Shown here piece after piece: positions 1 to 7,651 of a stretch of 44,307 bases of DNA. The stretch is from Clostridia bacterium. GTDB taxonomy: Bacteria > Bacillota > Clostridia > Oscillospirales > Acutalibacteraceae. Made by a program: the position numbers and the translations under genes. Positions within the stretch are counted from its first letter, which is position 1, and each line of letters begins with the position of its first letter. The stretch covers positions 1 through 44,307 of the forward strand of contig JAFRJS010000087.1 in the NCBI GenBank assembly GCA_017432165.1, read 5' to 3'. The notes beneath the pieces are model-generated. The model made no database searches. It was not told the origin of the DNA and was given only the letters and a program-made list of their open reading frames with translations.

Positions 1-139
1 GAAAATTTTCGTTACTGTTTATTCCTGCAAGTATTAATTTTTTTGTTGAGGGCATTGCAAATCTTATTGCTTTTTCAATGTCTGATTTTTTTGGTTCTTT
101 GCCGTTTATAATATTTTGTTGTTGTAACGGTTTACTCAT
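1..139 (-). CDS. 5' end of an unrecognised protein (partial)
   Basis: A minus-strand reading frame opens at an ATG (137-139) and runs off the left edge after 46 codons without a stop. The start is supported by an AAAAGGAG ribosome binding site (150-156) nine to ten bases upstream and a good promoter further up. The visible N-terminus begins MSKPLQQQNIINGKEPKK and is polar with no signal peptide or membrane segment. I do not recognise the family from this fragment. It is transcribed in the same direction as the two ankyrin genes but is separated from them by a terminator and has its own promoter, so it is probably an independent unit. Confidence 0.6.
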   Translation of the reverse strand, partial: MSKPLQQQNIINGKEPKKSDIEKAIRFAMPSTKKLILAGINSNENF

Positions 140-188
140 AAGTGTATACTCCTTTTAAAAAATTAAATTTTGCTTTGCTATATTCAAT

Positions 189-216
189 ATTATACTCATA
201 TGTATATAAAAATCAA
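189..216 (-). promoter_or_regulatory. Sigma-A promoter of the left-edge gene
   Basis: On the minus strand TTGATT (216-211) and TATAAT (194-189) are separated by 16 bases. The small inverted repeat CAAGTAGAAACTTG (214-227) overlaps the upstream edge of the -35 box and could be an operator, but with only 5-bp arms this is weak. Confidence 0.6.
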
Positions 217-250
217 GTAGAAACTTGCAAAAATATAGAAAAGCCACAAA

Positions 251-290
251 ACAAACACAAAAACCCACCTGCTAAAAACAGGTGGGTAAT
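251..290 (-). terminator. Intrinsic terminator after the ankyrin-RING gene
   Basis: A perfect 9-bp stem ACCCACCTG / CAGGTGGGT (263-271 with 279-287) has a 7-base loop. Read on the minus strand it is followed by TTTTTGTGTTTG. It lies 17 bases after the stop codon of the ankyrin-RING gene. Confidence 0.85.
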
Positions 291-303
291 TTTATATACG
301 TTT

Positions 304-1496
304 TTAATTATGGGGTTTTAAGTGTGCATGGCAAGTTGGACATGTTACGACATGATTATTAAGCATAGCTTGAGCGCATTCATTGCACAGATAATGCCCA
401 AAGGGATAATCTTCGGAGTGCTGACAATTAAAAATACAGCAAAGGTCGCCAGGTGCAAATGTGCCAAAGCATATAGGACATTCTTCATATTCGCCTTCCA
501 TATATGATTTTCTAAATTCCCTTTGCGGAAAATCTTCAACGCGTAAAAGCGGTCTTTGCTCTCTTTGTGCCCTTTGTGGTCTTGGCAAAAGGTCTTGGTA
601 TGTGCGGCCATGGTCGTCCCTTATATTGGGATTGGCGCCTCGAGCTAACAATAACTCTGTTACTAATACCTTGTTATTAACTAATGCCCCATGTAAAGGT
701 GTCCATCCATAAAGGCCTTGTAAATTAGGATTAGCGCCGTGATTTAACAGTAATCTTACGATTTCATCTCTGTATCCATCTTCTTTTACTACAATGTGTA
801 AAGGCGTGTCGCCGAAATAGTCTTGTATATTAGGGTTAGCTCCGTGAGTTAGCAGTAATCTTACTATTTTTTTATTGTTAGAGTGTACCGCTGCGTGCAA
901 AGGTGTATTACCGTTATTATCCTGTATATTAGGATTAGCGCCGCGAGATAGCAATGAATTTACTATTTCTCTATTTCTGGAGCATACCGCCGCGTACAGA
1001 GGTGTTGTGCCGTCAGTGTTTTGTGTATTGAGATTAATATTCGTTTGTTGTAGCAGTAGTTCTAATATTTCTACCCTGGGAGGTTCAAATGCTGCCCAGT
1101 GCAAAGGTGTTATTCCTTCGTTGTTTTGTAAATTAGGGTTAGCACCGCGATTTAATAGTAATCTTACTATTTCTATACAATTATTTTCTATCGCGGCGTG
1201 CAAAGGTGTAAAACCTTCATTGTCTTGTATATTAGGATCAGCACCGTGATTTAACAGTATTTCGACTATTTCTTTACGGTTTGTTACTGATGCCCAAAGC
1301 AAACATGCACCACCATAAGGATCAATTGGCGAATTAGCAAGGCTTGGGTTACCTTCAATTATTTGTCGTGCAGTGTTTATATCGTTTGATTCTATTGCTT
1401 CTATTAACTGTGTTTCTGCTGGGCTAATTGCAAAAGTAGTTGAAGAAAATAAGGTTAGACTTGCTAAGCATAAAGCTAATTTTTTTGAAATTTCAT
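304..1496 (-). CDS. Exported ankyrin-repeat protein with C-terminal RING-like zinc finger; 1-base frameshift in signal peptide
   Basis: The order of parts is a Sec signal peptide (KKLALCLASLTLFSSTTFA), about eight ankyrin repeats, a short Arg-rich linker, and a Cys/His-rich C-terminus. In the restored 397-residue product the RING-like ligands are C340, C343, C358, H360 or H368, C371, C374, C386 and C389, in the order CPIC...C.H...H..C..C...CPTC. RING fingers usually recruit ubiquitin-conjugating enzymes and ankyrins bind protein targets, so an exported E3-like effector is plausible but inferred. The ATG at 1496-1494 has a good ribosome binding site (AGAAAGG), but the following A-run (1486-1480) has 7 A where the sister gene has 8. 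Literal translation therefore ends after six codons. The only other in-frame start, TTG at 1542-1540, lies upstream of the -10 box and should not be transcribed. Expression needs slippage, or the gene is a fresh pseudogene or an assembly error. Confidence 0.8.
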
Positions 1497-1530
1497 ATTT
1501 TTGTGTATCCTTTCTAAATAATGTAATATT

Positions 1531-1559
1531 ATTATAATGCAAAACTGATGTTAAGTCAA
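1531..1559 (-). promoter_or_regulatory. Sigma-A promoter of the ankyrin-RING gene
   Basis: On the minus strand TTGACT (1559-1554), a 17-base spacer and TATAAT (1536-1531) form a near-consensus promoter. Transcription should begin near 1524, followed by AGAAAGG and the ATG at 1496. This geometry excludes the TTG at 1542 as a start codon. Confidence 0.85.
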
Positions 1560-1680
1560 GAGTTTTTTATATTTAAAAATTGATTTTTTATTGTGGTTTT
1601 AGACAGACTGCTTTTTTAAAGATTTAGCGTTTGGCCTATACTTGAAAATGGGATATAATTAACTAATTAATTAAAATTGT
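1554..1680. repeat. Copy 1 of a duplicated intergenic region, with a relic plus-strand promoter
   Basis: This spacer resembles 2719-2830: both hold an ankyrin promoter facing left, an AT-rich middle, and then a plus-strand block GCCTATACTTGAAAATGG or its near copy. In this copy TTGGCC (1631-1636), 17 bases and TATAAT (1654-1659) form a decayed version of the parE promoter. It points into the 3' end of the second ankyrin gene, so any transcript would be antisense to it. The arrangement indicates that an ankyrin gene was duplicated together with its upstream region. Confidence 0.7.
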
Positions 1681-1690
1681 TATTCTAATA

Positions 1691-2659
1691 TTAATATCGG
1701 CGCCACGAGTTTAGCAATAATGCCATTATTTCTCTATTTCTCTGTTTTGCTGCCGCATGCAACGGTGCTCTGCCTATTCTGTTCATTATAGTAGGATTAG
1801 CGCCACAAGATAGCAATAACATTGTTATTTCTCTTAGATTCATTCTTACTGCTATATGCAAAGGCGTGTCACCGCGATGATTTTGTGCATTAGGATCAGC
1901 ATTATGATTTAGCAATAACATTATTATTTCTCTTCGATTCATTCTTACTGCTATATGCAAAGGCGTGTCACCGCGATGATTTTGTGCATTAGGATCAGCA
2001 TTATGATTTAGCAATAAAGCTACCATTTCTAGATTATTTTCCCATACCGCCAGATGCAAAGGTGTCATACCATCATTCTCTTGCACATCAGGTCTAGCAT
2101 TGTGATTTAGAAAAAAAGCGACCATTGCTAGATCATTTTCTCTTGCCGCACGATGCAAAGGTGTGTCGCCGTGACGATCTTGTGCATTAGGATCAGCATT
2201 ATGATCTAGCAATAACCTTATCATATCTCTTTGATTCTTTTTTACTGCCAAACTCAAAGGTGTGTCGCCGTGACGATCTTGTGCATTAGGATCAGCATTA
2301 TGATTTAGCAATAAAGATACCATTTCTAGATTATTTTTACATACTGCCCATTGCAAAGGTGAATGGCCTTCTTTGTCTTGTATATTAGGATTGGCTCCGT
2401 GCGCTAACAATAACTCTACTTGATCTATATTGTTGTTCTGTGCCGCTATGTATAAAGGAGTGTATCCAGAAGAATACATTAGTAAATTAACAAGGTCTGG
2501 ATTGCTTTCAATTATTTGTTGTATAGTTTTTAGATTATTTGTTCTTATGGCTTCTTTTAATTGTGTTTCTGTTGGGTTAAGTGGCCTAGTTGCAAAAGTA
2601 GTTGAAGAAAATAAGGTTAGACTTGCTAAACATAAAGCTAATTTTTTTTGAAATTTCAT
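1691..2659 (-). CDS. Exported ankyrin-repeat protein
   Basis: This gene encodes 322 residues with signal peptide MKFQKKLALCLASLTLFSSTTFA (1-23) followed by about nine ankyrin repeats to the C-terminus, with no further domain. The start is the ATG at 2659, behind AGAAAGGGAAC. Longer frames reaching upstream would begin within or before the promoter. The signal peptide is nearly identical to that of the left-hand neighbour and the flanking DNA is shared, so the two are tandem paralogues. The RING tail is present only in the neighbour. Several repeats are almost identical to each other at the DNA level (99-bp units), a sign of recent internal expansion. Ankyrin repeats bind proteins; the target is unknown. 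Export with no membrane anchor predicts a secreted protein, and a role in host interaction is an inference. Confidence 0.85.
   Translation of the reverse strand: MKFQKKLALCLASLTLFSSTTFATRPLNPTETQLKEAIRTNNLKTIQQIIESNPDLVNLLMYSSGYTPLYIAAQNNNIDQVELLLAHGANPNIQDKEGHSPLQWAVCKNNLEMVSLLLNHNADPNAQDRHGDTPLSLAVKKNQRDMIRLLLDHNADPNAQDRHGDTPLHRAARENDLAMVAFFLNHNARPDVQENDGMTPLHLAVWENNLEMVALLLNHNADPNAQNHRGDTPLHIAVRMNRREIIMLLLNHNADPNAQNHRGDTPLHIAVRMNLREITMLLLSCGANPTIMNRIGRAPLHAAAKQRNREIMALLLNSWRRY
1837..2017. repeat. Near-identical 99-bp ankyrin-coding tandem repeats
   Basis: Bases 1837-1918 and 1936-2017 are identical over 82 bases with a period of 99, exactly one 33-residue ankyrin unit. A second pair with the same period begins at 2161 and 2260. 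Such repeats can gain or lose units by recombination without changing the frame. Confidence 0.85.
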
Positions 2660-2695
2660 ATTTTTTTGTTCCCTTTCTAAATATAATGTAATTTT

Positions 2696-2724
2696 ATTGT
2701 AACACAAGTTTGACATCAAGTCAA
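2696..2724 (-). promoter_or_regulatory. Sigma-A promoter of the second ankyrin gene
   Basis: On the minus strand TTGACT (2724-2719), a 17-base spacer and TACAAT (2701-2696). The -35 lies inside the inverted repeat TTGACTTGATGTCAA, which could be an operator. The equivalent position of the sister gene has a degenerate form. Confidence 0.8.
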
Positions 2725-2830
2725 CAGTTTTTTACATTTTTTATTGTTGTTTTAAACAGATTGTTTTTTAAGGCTTTAGTGTTTGACCTATACTTGAAAA
2801 TGGGGTATAATTAATTAATTAAATTAGTAT
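2719..2830. repeat. Copy 2 of the duplicated intergenic region
   Basis: This is the intact version of the spacer described at 1554-1680. It holds divergent promoters, one for the ankyrin gene to the left and one for parE to the right. Confidence 0.7.
2783..2811 (+). promoter_or_regulatory. Sigma-A promoter of the parE-parC run
   Basis: TTGACC (2783-2788), a 17-base spacer and TATAAT (2806-2811), followed about 30 bases later by CAAGGAG and the parE ATG. Confidence 0.85.
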
Positions 2831-2848
2831 AACAACAAGGAGATAAAC

Positions 2849-4828
2849 ATGAGCATAAAAAAATACGACAACGAGAGTATATCTTCTTTAAAAGGTGCCG
2901 ACAGAGTCAGAAAACGCCCGGGCGTTATTTTTGGTTCAGATGGTATAGAGGGCTGCGAGCATTCTGTTTTTGAAATACTTTCCAATTCCATAGACGAAGC
3001 CAGGGAAGGCCATGGAAATATAATAAAAATTACTCGTTTTAAGGATAATTCCATTGAAGTGGAAGACAAGGGCAGAGGAATTCCCGTTGATTTTAATAAC
3101 AAAGAAAAAAAGTTTAACTGGGAGCTTCTTTTTTGCGAGCTTTATGCTGGCGGAAAGTATAATACGCTCAGCCAGCAAAGCTATGAGTATTCTTTGGGGT
3201 TAAACGGTCTTGGTCTTTGCTCCACTCAGTATGCTTCTGAATATATGGACGTTGAAATTAAACGTGATGGGTTTATTTATAAACTTCATTTTGAAAAGGG
3301 CGAAAACATAGGCGGCCTTCAAAAAGAGGAATATACACGCAAAGACACGGGCTCAAAAATAAAATGGAAACCTGACCTTAATGTTTTTACCGATATTTCT
3401 ATTCCGTATGAATATTTTGTGGACGTTTTAAAGCGCCAAGCGGTTGTAAATGCCGGAATAAAATTTGTTTTAAAATATCAAGATGAAAGTGGTTTTAAAG
3501 AGCAAGAATTTTTGTATGAAAATGGTATTTCTGATTACGCCGCAGAGCTTTTGGGAGAAAATTATTTAACTCCTGTGCAGAATTGGGCGCTTGAAACCAA
3601 AGTAAAAGACAGAGAAGATAAACCTTTTTATAAATTAAAGGTTAATGTTGCCATGGCTTTTTCAAATAATATAAATTTAGCGGAATACTACCATAACTCC
3701 AGTTTTTTGGAGCATGGTGGTGCGCCGGAAAAGGCTGTGAAAAGTGCGTTTGTTTCTGAAATTGATGCATATCTAAAGCAAAACGGAAAATATACAAAAA
3801 ATGAAAACAAAATAAACTTTTCGGATATAGAAGATTCGCTTGTGATAATTATATCTTCGTTTTCCACCGTTACTTCCTATGAAAACCAGACAAAAAAATC
3901 CATAACAAACAAAGGAATACAAAACGCAGTTACACAAATGCTTAGAAGGCATTTAGAAGTTTATTTTATAGAAAACCCCGAAGATGCCGAAAAAATTGCA
4001 AATCAAGTTTTAATTAACAAACGTAGCCGGGAAGATGCCGAAAAAACGAGACTAAATATAAAGAAAAAACTTACAAGCAGCATGGATATGGCGAGTAGGG
4101 TTGCAAAATTTGTGGATTGCCGAAGCAAAAAAGCCGAAGAAAGAGAGCTTTTTATCGTGGAAGGCGATTCTGCTCTTGGTGCGTGTAAACAAGCCAGAAA
4201 TCCTGATTTTCAGGCTATAATTCCAATAAGAGGTAAAATACTTAATTGCTTAAAAGCAGATTATGGCAGGATTTTTAAAAGCGAAATAATAACTGATTTG
4301 ATAAGAGTTTTAGGCTGCGGTGTGGAAGTAAGGACATCTAAAACCGCAAAAGATTTGTCTTCGTTTAGTTTGGATTCTTTGAAATGGAACAAAGTGATTT
4401 TGTGTACGGATGCTGATGTTGACGGCTTTCAAATTAGGACTCTTTTGCTGACAATGATATACAGACTGACACCAAAATTAATCGAAGCGGGCAAGGTTTT
4501 TATTGCAGAGTCGCCCCTTTATGAGATAAGCACAAAAAAAGAAACGTATTTTGCATATAATGAAAGCGAAAAAGAAGAATTTATAAAGAAGATAGGCAGC
4601 GAAAAATACACAGTTCAGCGTTCAAAAGGTCTTGGTGAAAACGAGCCAGATATGATGAACTTTACCACGATGAATCCAAAAACCAGAAGGCTTATTAAAG
4701 TTTTGCCGGAAGACGCAGAGGCCACTGCAAGAACTTTTGATATTCTTTTGGGTGATAATCTTTCCGGAAGAAAAGAGTATATTATAGAAAACGGACATTT
4801 GTATTTGGATAATTTAGACATAAGCTAA
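2849..4828 (+). CDS. parE: DNA topoisomerase IV subunit B (ParE-type)
   Basis: This 659-residue ATPase subunit of a type IIA topoisomerase works with ParC to decatenate and relax DNA. The GHKL ATPase motifs are FEILSNSIDE (41-50, with N46 and D49), EDKGRGIP (72-79) and GLNGLG (117-122). The Toprim domain carries EGDSALG near residue 438, where the family usually has EGDSAGG, and the metal-binding TDADVDG near 520. The C-terminus ends shortly after the short tail typical of ParE/GyrB, without the long insert of proteobacterial GyrB. The start is set by AAGGAG eight bases before the ATG. parC follows after 16 bases with its own GGCGGG site, so the two are cotranscribed. I favour ParE over GyrB because the partner A subunit lacks a clear GyrA box. 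Confidence 0.9.
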   Translation: MSIKKYDNESISSLKGADRVRKRPGVIFGSDGIEGCEHSVFEILSNSIDEAREGHGNIIKITRFKDNSIEVEDKGRGIPVDFNNKEKKFNWELLFCELYAGGKYNTLSQQSYEYSLGLNGLGLCSTQYASEYMDVEIKRDGFIYKLHFEKGENIGGLQKEEYTRKDTGSKIKWKPDLNVFTDISIPYEYFVDVLKRQAVVNAGIKFVLKYQDESGFKEQEFLYENGISDYAAELLGENYLTPVQNWALETKVKDREDKPFYKLKVNVAMAFSNNINLAEYYHNSSFLEHGGAPEKAVKSAFVSEIDAYLKQNGKYTKNENKINFSDIEDSLVIIISSFSTVTSYENQTKKSITNKGIQNAVTQMLRRHLEVYFIENPEDAEKIANQVLINKRSREDAEKTRLNIKKKLTSSMDMASRVAKFVDCRSKKAEERELFIVEGDSALGACKQARNPDFQAIIPIRGKILNCLKADYGRIFKSEIITDLIRVLGCGVEVRTSKTAKDLSSFSLDSLKWNKVILCTDADVDGFQIRTLLLTMIYRLTPKLIEAGKVFIAESPLYEISTKKETYFAYNESEKEEFIKKIGSEKYTVQRSKGLGENEPDMMNFTTMNPKTRRLIKVLPEDAEATARTFDILLGDNLSGRKEYIIENGHLYLDNLDIS

Positions 4829-4844
4829 AGGCGGGTGAAATAAA

Positions 4845-7085
4845 ATGGCAATGAAAAAGAAAAACAAAGAAAAAATTCGTAATTCTGCAGGTGTTAGCGG
4901 TTTTATATATAACGCCGGAGAAATTTTGGAAGAAAAAATAGTAAATACCCTTGAAAAAAACTATATGCCCTACGCAATGAGCGTTATAACTTCCAGGGCG
5001 ATTCCGGAAATAGACGGCTTTAAACCATCTCACAGAAAACTCCTTTTTACGATGTATAAAATGGGGCTTTTAAGTGGGGCCCGGACAAAGTCCGCCAATA
5101 TAGTCGGCCAAACAATGAAGCTGAACCCTCACGGCGACAGCGCAATTTACGACACAATGGTGCGAATGAGCAGAGGCTACGAAGCCCTTTTGCACCCGTA
5201 TGTTGATTCCAAAGGAAACTTTGGTAAATTTTATTCCAGAGATATGGCATGCGCAGCTTCAAGATACACCGAAGCTAAGCTGGAAAGCATCTGCAAAGAA
5301 TTATTTAAAGATATAGATAAAGACACGGTTGATTTTGTGCCGAATTATGATAACACTTTAAAAGAGCCTTCGCTTTTGCCGTGCACATTTCCGTCTGTTT
5401 TGGTAAATTCAAACACGGGTATAGCGGTTGGGATGGCAAGTTCGATTTGCCCTTTTAATTTAAAAGAAGTTTGCGAAACGACAATTGCCTATATAAAAAA
5501 TCCGGAGCACGAAATATCTTCAACCCTTCTTGCGCCTGATTTTCCGGGTGCGGGTGAGATAATTTACGATAAAGCAAAACTTGAAGAAATTTATAAAACG
5601 GGCCGCGGCGGAATAAAAGTTCGCGCAAGATATAAATATGACAAAAAATATAATTGCATAGATATTATTAATATTCCGCCCACAACCACAAGCGAAGTGA
5701 TAATTGAAAAAATAGTGGAGCTTGTCAAAAGTGGAAAAGTAAGAGAAATTTCTGATATCCGTGATGAAACCGGGCTTGACGGCCTTAAAATAACGATTGA
5801 TTTAAAACGAGGAACAGACCCCGATAAATTAATGATTAAACTCTTTAAGCTTACTACACTTGAAGATACATTTTCTTGTAATTTTAATGTTTTGGTCGGT
5901 GGGACTCCAAAGGTTATGGGAATTCGCGAAATTTTGGAGGAATGGACGGCTTTTAGAGCTGAATGTATTAGAAGAAGAACGGCTTTTGACCTTGCTAAAA
6001 AACGCGACAAACTTCATCTTCTTGAGGGGCTTAATAAAATACTCGTTGACATCGATAAAGCAATAAGCATAATTCGCAAAACTGAAGAAGAAGAAAATGT
6101 TGTTCCAAATTTGATGAAAGGGTTTGGAATTGATGAAATTCAAGCGGAATTTGTGGCGGAAATTAAACTTCGCCATTTAAACCGCGAGTATATTTTAAAA
6201 CGCACAAGTGAAATTGAGGATTTGAAGCGCGAAATCGCCGAGCTTGAAAGCGTTCTTTCCAAAAAAGAAAAAATTTATAAAATTATAATAAAAGAACTTA
6301 CAGCGGTTTCAAAAGAGTACGGCAAACCGCGCAGTAGTCTCCTTATTTACCCGGAAGATACCGAATTTTATGAAGAAGAAGTTGTTGCGCCCGATTACCC
6401 CGTAAGATTTTTTATTACAAAAGAAGGTTATTTCAAAAAAATCACTCCGCAGTCGCTGAAAATGAATTCTGAGCAAAAATTGAAAAGTACCGACGAAGTA
6501 ATGGAAGAAATTGAAGGAAGTAACCATTCCGATTTGCTGTTTTTCACGGATAAATGCCAGGTTTATAAGGCAAAGGGGTATAATTTTTCAGACAGTAAAG
6601 CCAGTAGTATGGGTGATTATATTCCTGCGGCGCTTTCGTTTGAAAAAGGGGAAAGACCCGTTTACATGGCGGTTACAACGGATTATAACGGATTTGTTTT
6701 GTTTTTCTTTAAAGGCGGAAAAGTTTCAAAAGTAGATATGAAAGCCTACGAAACGAAAACTAACCGCAAGAAGTTAATTAAAGCTTACAGCGACCTTGAT
6801 GATTTAGTTGCGGCATTTTATGTGCGTGAGGATAAAGACTTTTTAATTACGTCTTCTTCGGGGAAAATTTTGATATTTAATACCGTAGCGATAAGCTTTA
6901 AACAAACTAAAAACACGCAAGGTGTTGCAGTTATGAAGCAAAAGAAAGGCCATAGGGTTGTAAGCGCCGAGGAATATCAAAGCGGAAGATTTATTGACGA
7001 AAAAATTTATAGGGCGAAAAATATACCCGCAGGCGGCAAGCTGCCGAGCAGTGAAACAACCGATTGCGAACAGCTCACGCTGTAA
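4845..7085 (+). CDS. parC: DNA topoisomerase IV subunit A (ParC-type)
   Basis: This 746-residue breakage-reunion subunit has the N-terminal winged-helix domain (AMSVITSRAIPEIDGFKPSHRK, residues 44-65) and the catalytic tyrosine Y141 in AASRYTEAKL. A coiled-coil region around 360-480 and a C-terminal propeller-like domain from about 500 follow. I see no QRRGGKG-type GyrA box in the propeller, which argues for topoisomerase IV and not gyrase. The C-terminal end is polar and probably disordered. It lies immediately downstream of parE and starts the long plus-strand run into the nucleoside genes. Confidence 0.88.
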   Translation: MAMKKKNKEKIRNSAGVSGFIYNAGEILEEKIVNTLEKNYMPYAMSVITSRAIPEIDGFKPSHRKLLFTMYKMGLLSGARTKSANIVGQTMKLNPHGDSAIYDTMVRMSRGYEALLHPYVDSKGNFGKFYSRDMACAASRYTEAKLESICKELFKDIDKDTVDFVPNYDNTLKEPSLLPCTFPSVLVNSNTGIAVGMASSICPFNLKEVCETTIAYIKNPEHEISSTLLAPDFPGAGEIIYDKAKLEEIYKTGRGGIKVRARYKYDKKYNCIDIINIPPTTTSEVIIEKIVELVKSGKVREISDIRDETGLDGLKITIDLKRGTDPDKLMIKLFKLTTLEDTFSCNFNVLVGGTPKVMGIREILEEWTAFRAECIRRRTAFDLAKKRDKLHLLEGLNKILVDIDKAISIIRKTEEEENVVPNLMKGFGIDEIQAEFVAEIKLRHLNREYILKRTSEIEDLKREIAELESVLSKKEKIYKIIIKELTAVSKEYGKPRSSLLIYPEDTEFYEEEVVAPDYPVRFFITKEGYFKKITPQSLKMNSEQKLKSTDEVMEEIEGSNHSDLLFFTDKCQVYKAKGYNFSDSKASSMGDYIPAALSFEKGERPVYMAVTTDYNGFVLFFFKGGKVSKVDMKAYETKTNRKKLIKAYSDLDDLVAAFYVREDKDFLITSSSGKILIFNTVAISFKQTKNTQGVAVMKQKKGHRVVSAEEYQSGRFIDEKIYRAKNIPAGGKLPSSETTDCEQLTL

Positions 7086-7114
7086 TATATTTTATAAATT
7101 TGGAGGAAACAAAT

Positions 7115-7633
7115 ATGTGTGATGTGAGAAACAGTATAAAAATTATTTTGTTAAACGAAAAGAAAGAACTATTATTGTTAGCGGTTGACGATAAAGGCAT
7201 AAAAAATAAAGACGGAAAATATAACGGCCGCTTTTGGAATTTGGTCGGCGGCAGAATAGAAGAAGGCGAATCACTGCTTCAGGCCGCAAAACGTGAGCTT
7301 TTTGAAGAAACAGGTTTAAAAGAAAGCGATGTTAAATTTGGTAAAGTAGTCTGGTACGGTGAATTTGATCTGAATTTACATGGCAAGAAAACTCATTTAA
7401 AACAAAGCTTTATTTGCGCAGAGACAACAAAAAAAGACGTAACGCTTGAGAATTTAACCGATGAAGAAAAACCGGTCGCCAAAACTCTTGAATGGTTTTC
7501 GCTTGACAGAATTAAAAATTCGGAAGAAGTAATATACCCTGTGGTTTTACCGGAGTATTTGCCGGATATAATTGAAGGCAAAATACCAAATGAGCCTATA
7601 TTTATAGACCTTGCAAAGCAGCCGAAAAAATAG
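7115..7633 (+). CDS. NUDIX hydrolase
   Basis: A 172-residue MutT-like protein. The NUDIX box runs GGRIEEGESLLQAAKRELFE followed by ETGL, matching the family pattern GX5EX7REXXEEXG that binds Mg2+ and cleaves nucleoside-diphosphate-linked substrates. The ATG at 7115 has an excellent GGAGG site, and a longer frame reaching back into parC does not. The substrate cannot be read from sequence. Its position just before deoB and the nucleoside transporter suggests a nucleotide or sanitised dNTP, but NUDIX genes move freely between contexts. The stop is TAG, followed two codons later by TAA. Confidence 0.85.
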   Translation: MCDVRNSIKIILLNEKKELLLLAVDDKGIKNKDGKYNGRFWNLVGGRIEEGESLLQAAKRELFEETGLKESDVKFGKVVWYGEFDLNLHGKKTHLKQSFICAETTKKDVTLENLTDEEKPVAKTLEWFSLDRIKNSEEVIYPVVLPEYLPDIIEGKIPNEPIFIDLAKQPKK

Positions 7634-7651
7634 AATTAAGAGGTAACATAT

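Noticed and set aside
875..1249. Plus-strand 124-residue Cys/Ser-rich frame with internal repeats
   Set aside because: It is the complement of the ankyrin repeats. Its apparent repetition simply mirrors the real gene.
1540..1542. TTG as start codon of the ankyrin-RING protein (412-residue reading)
   Set aside because: It lies upstream of the -10 box, so it would not be in the transcript. The encoded N-terminus is also just the promoter and ribosome binding site read as protein.
1691..2659. 99-bp direct repeats as a CRISPR-like or satellite array
   Set aside because: The period equals one 33-residue ankyrin unit, the frame is open, and there are no unique spacers.
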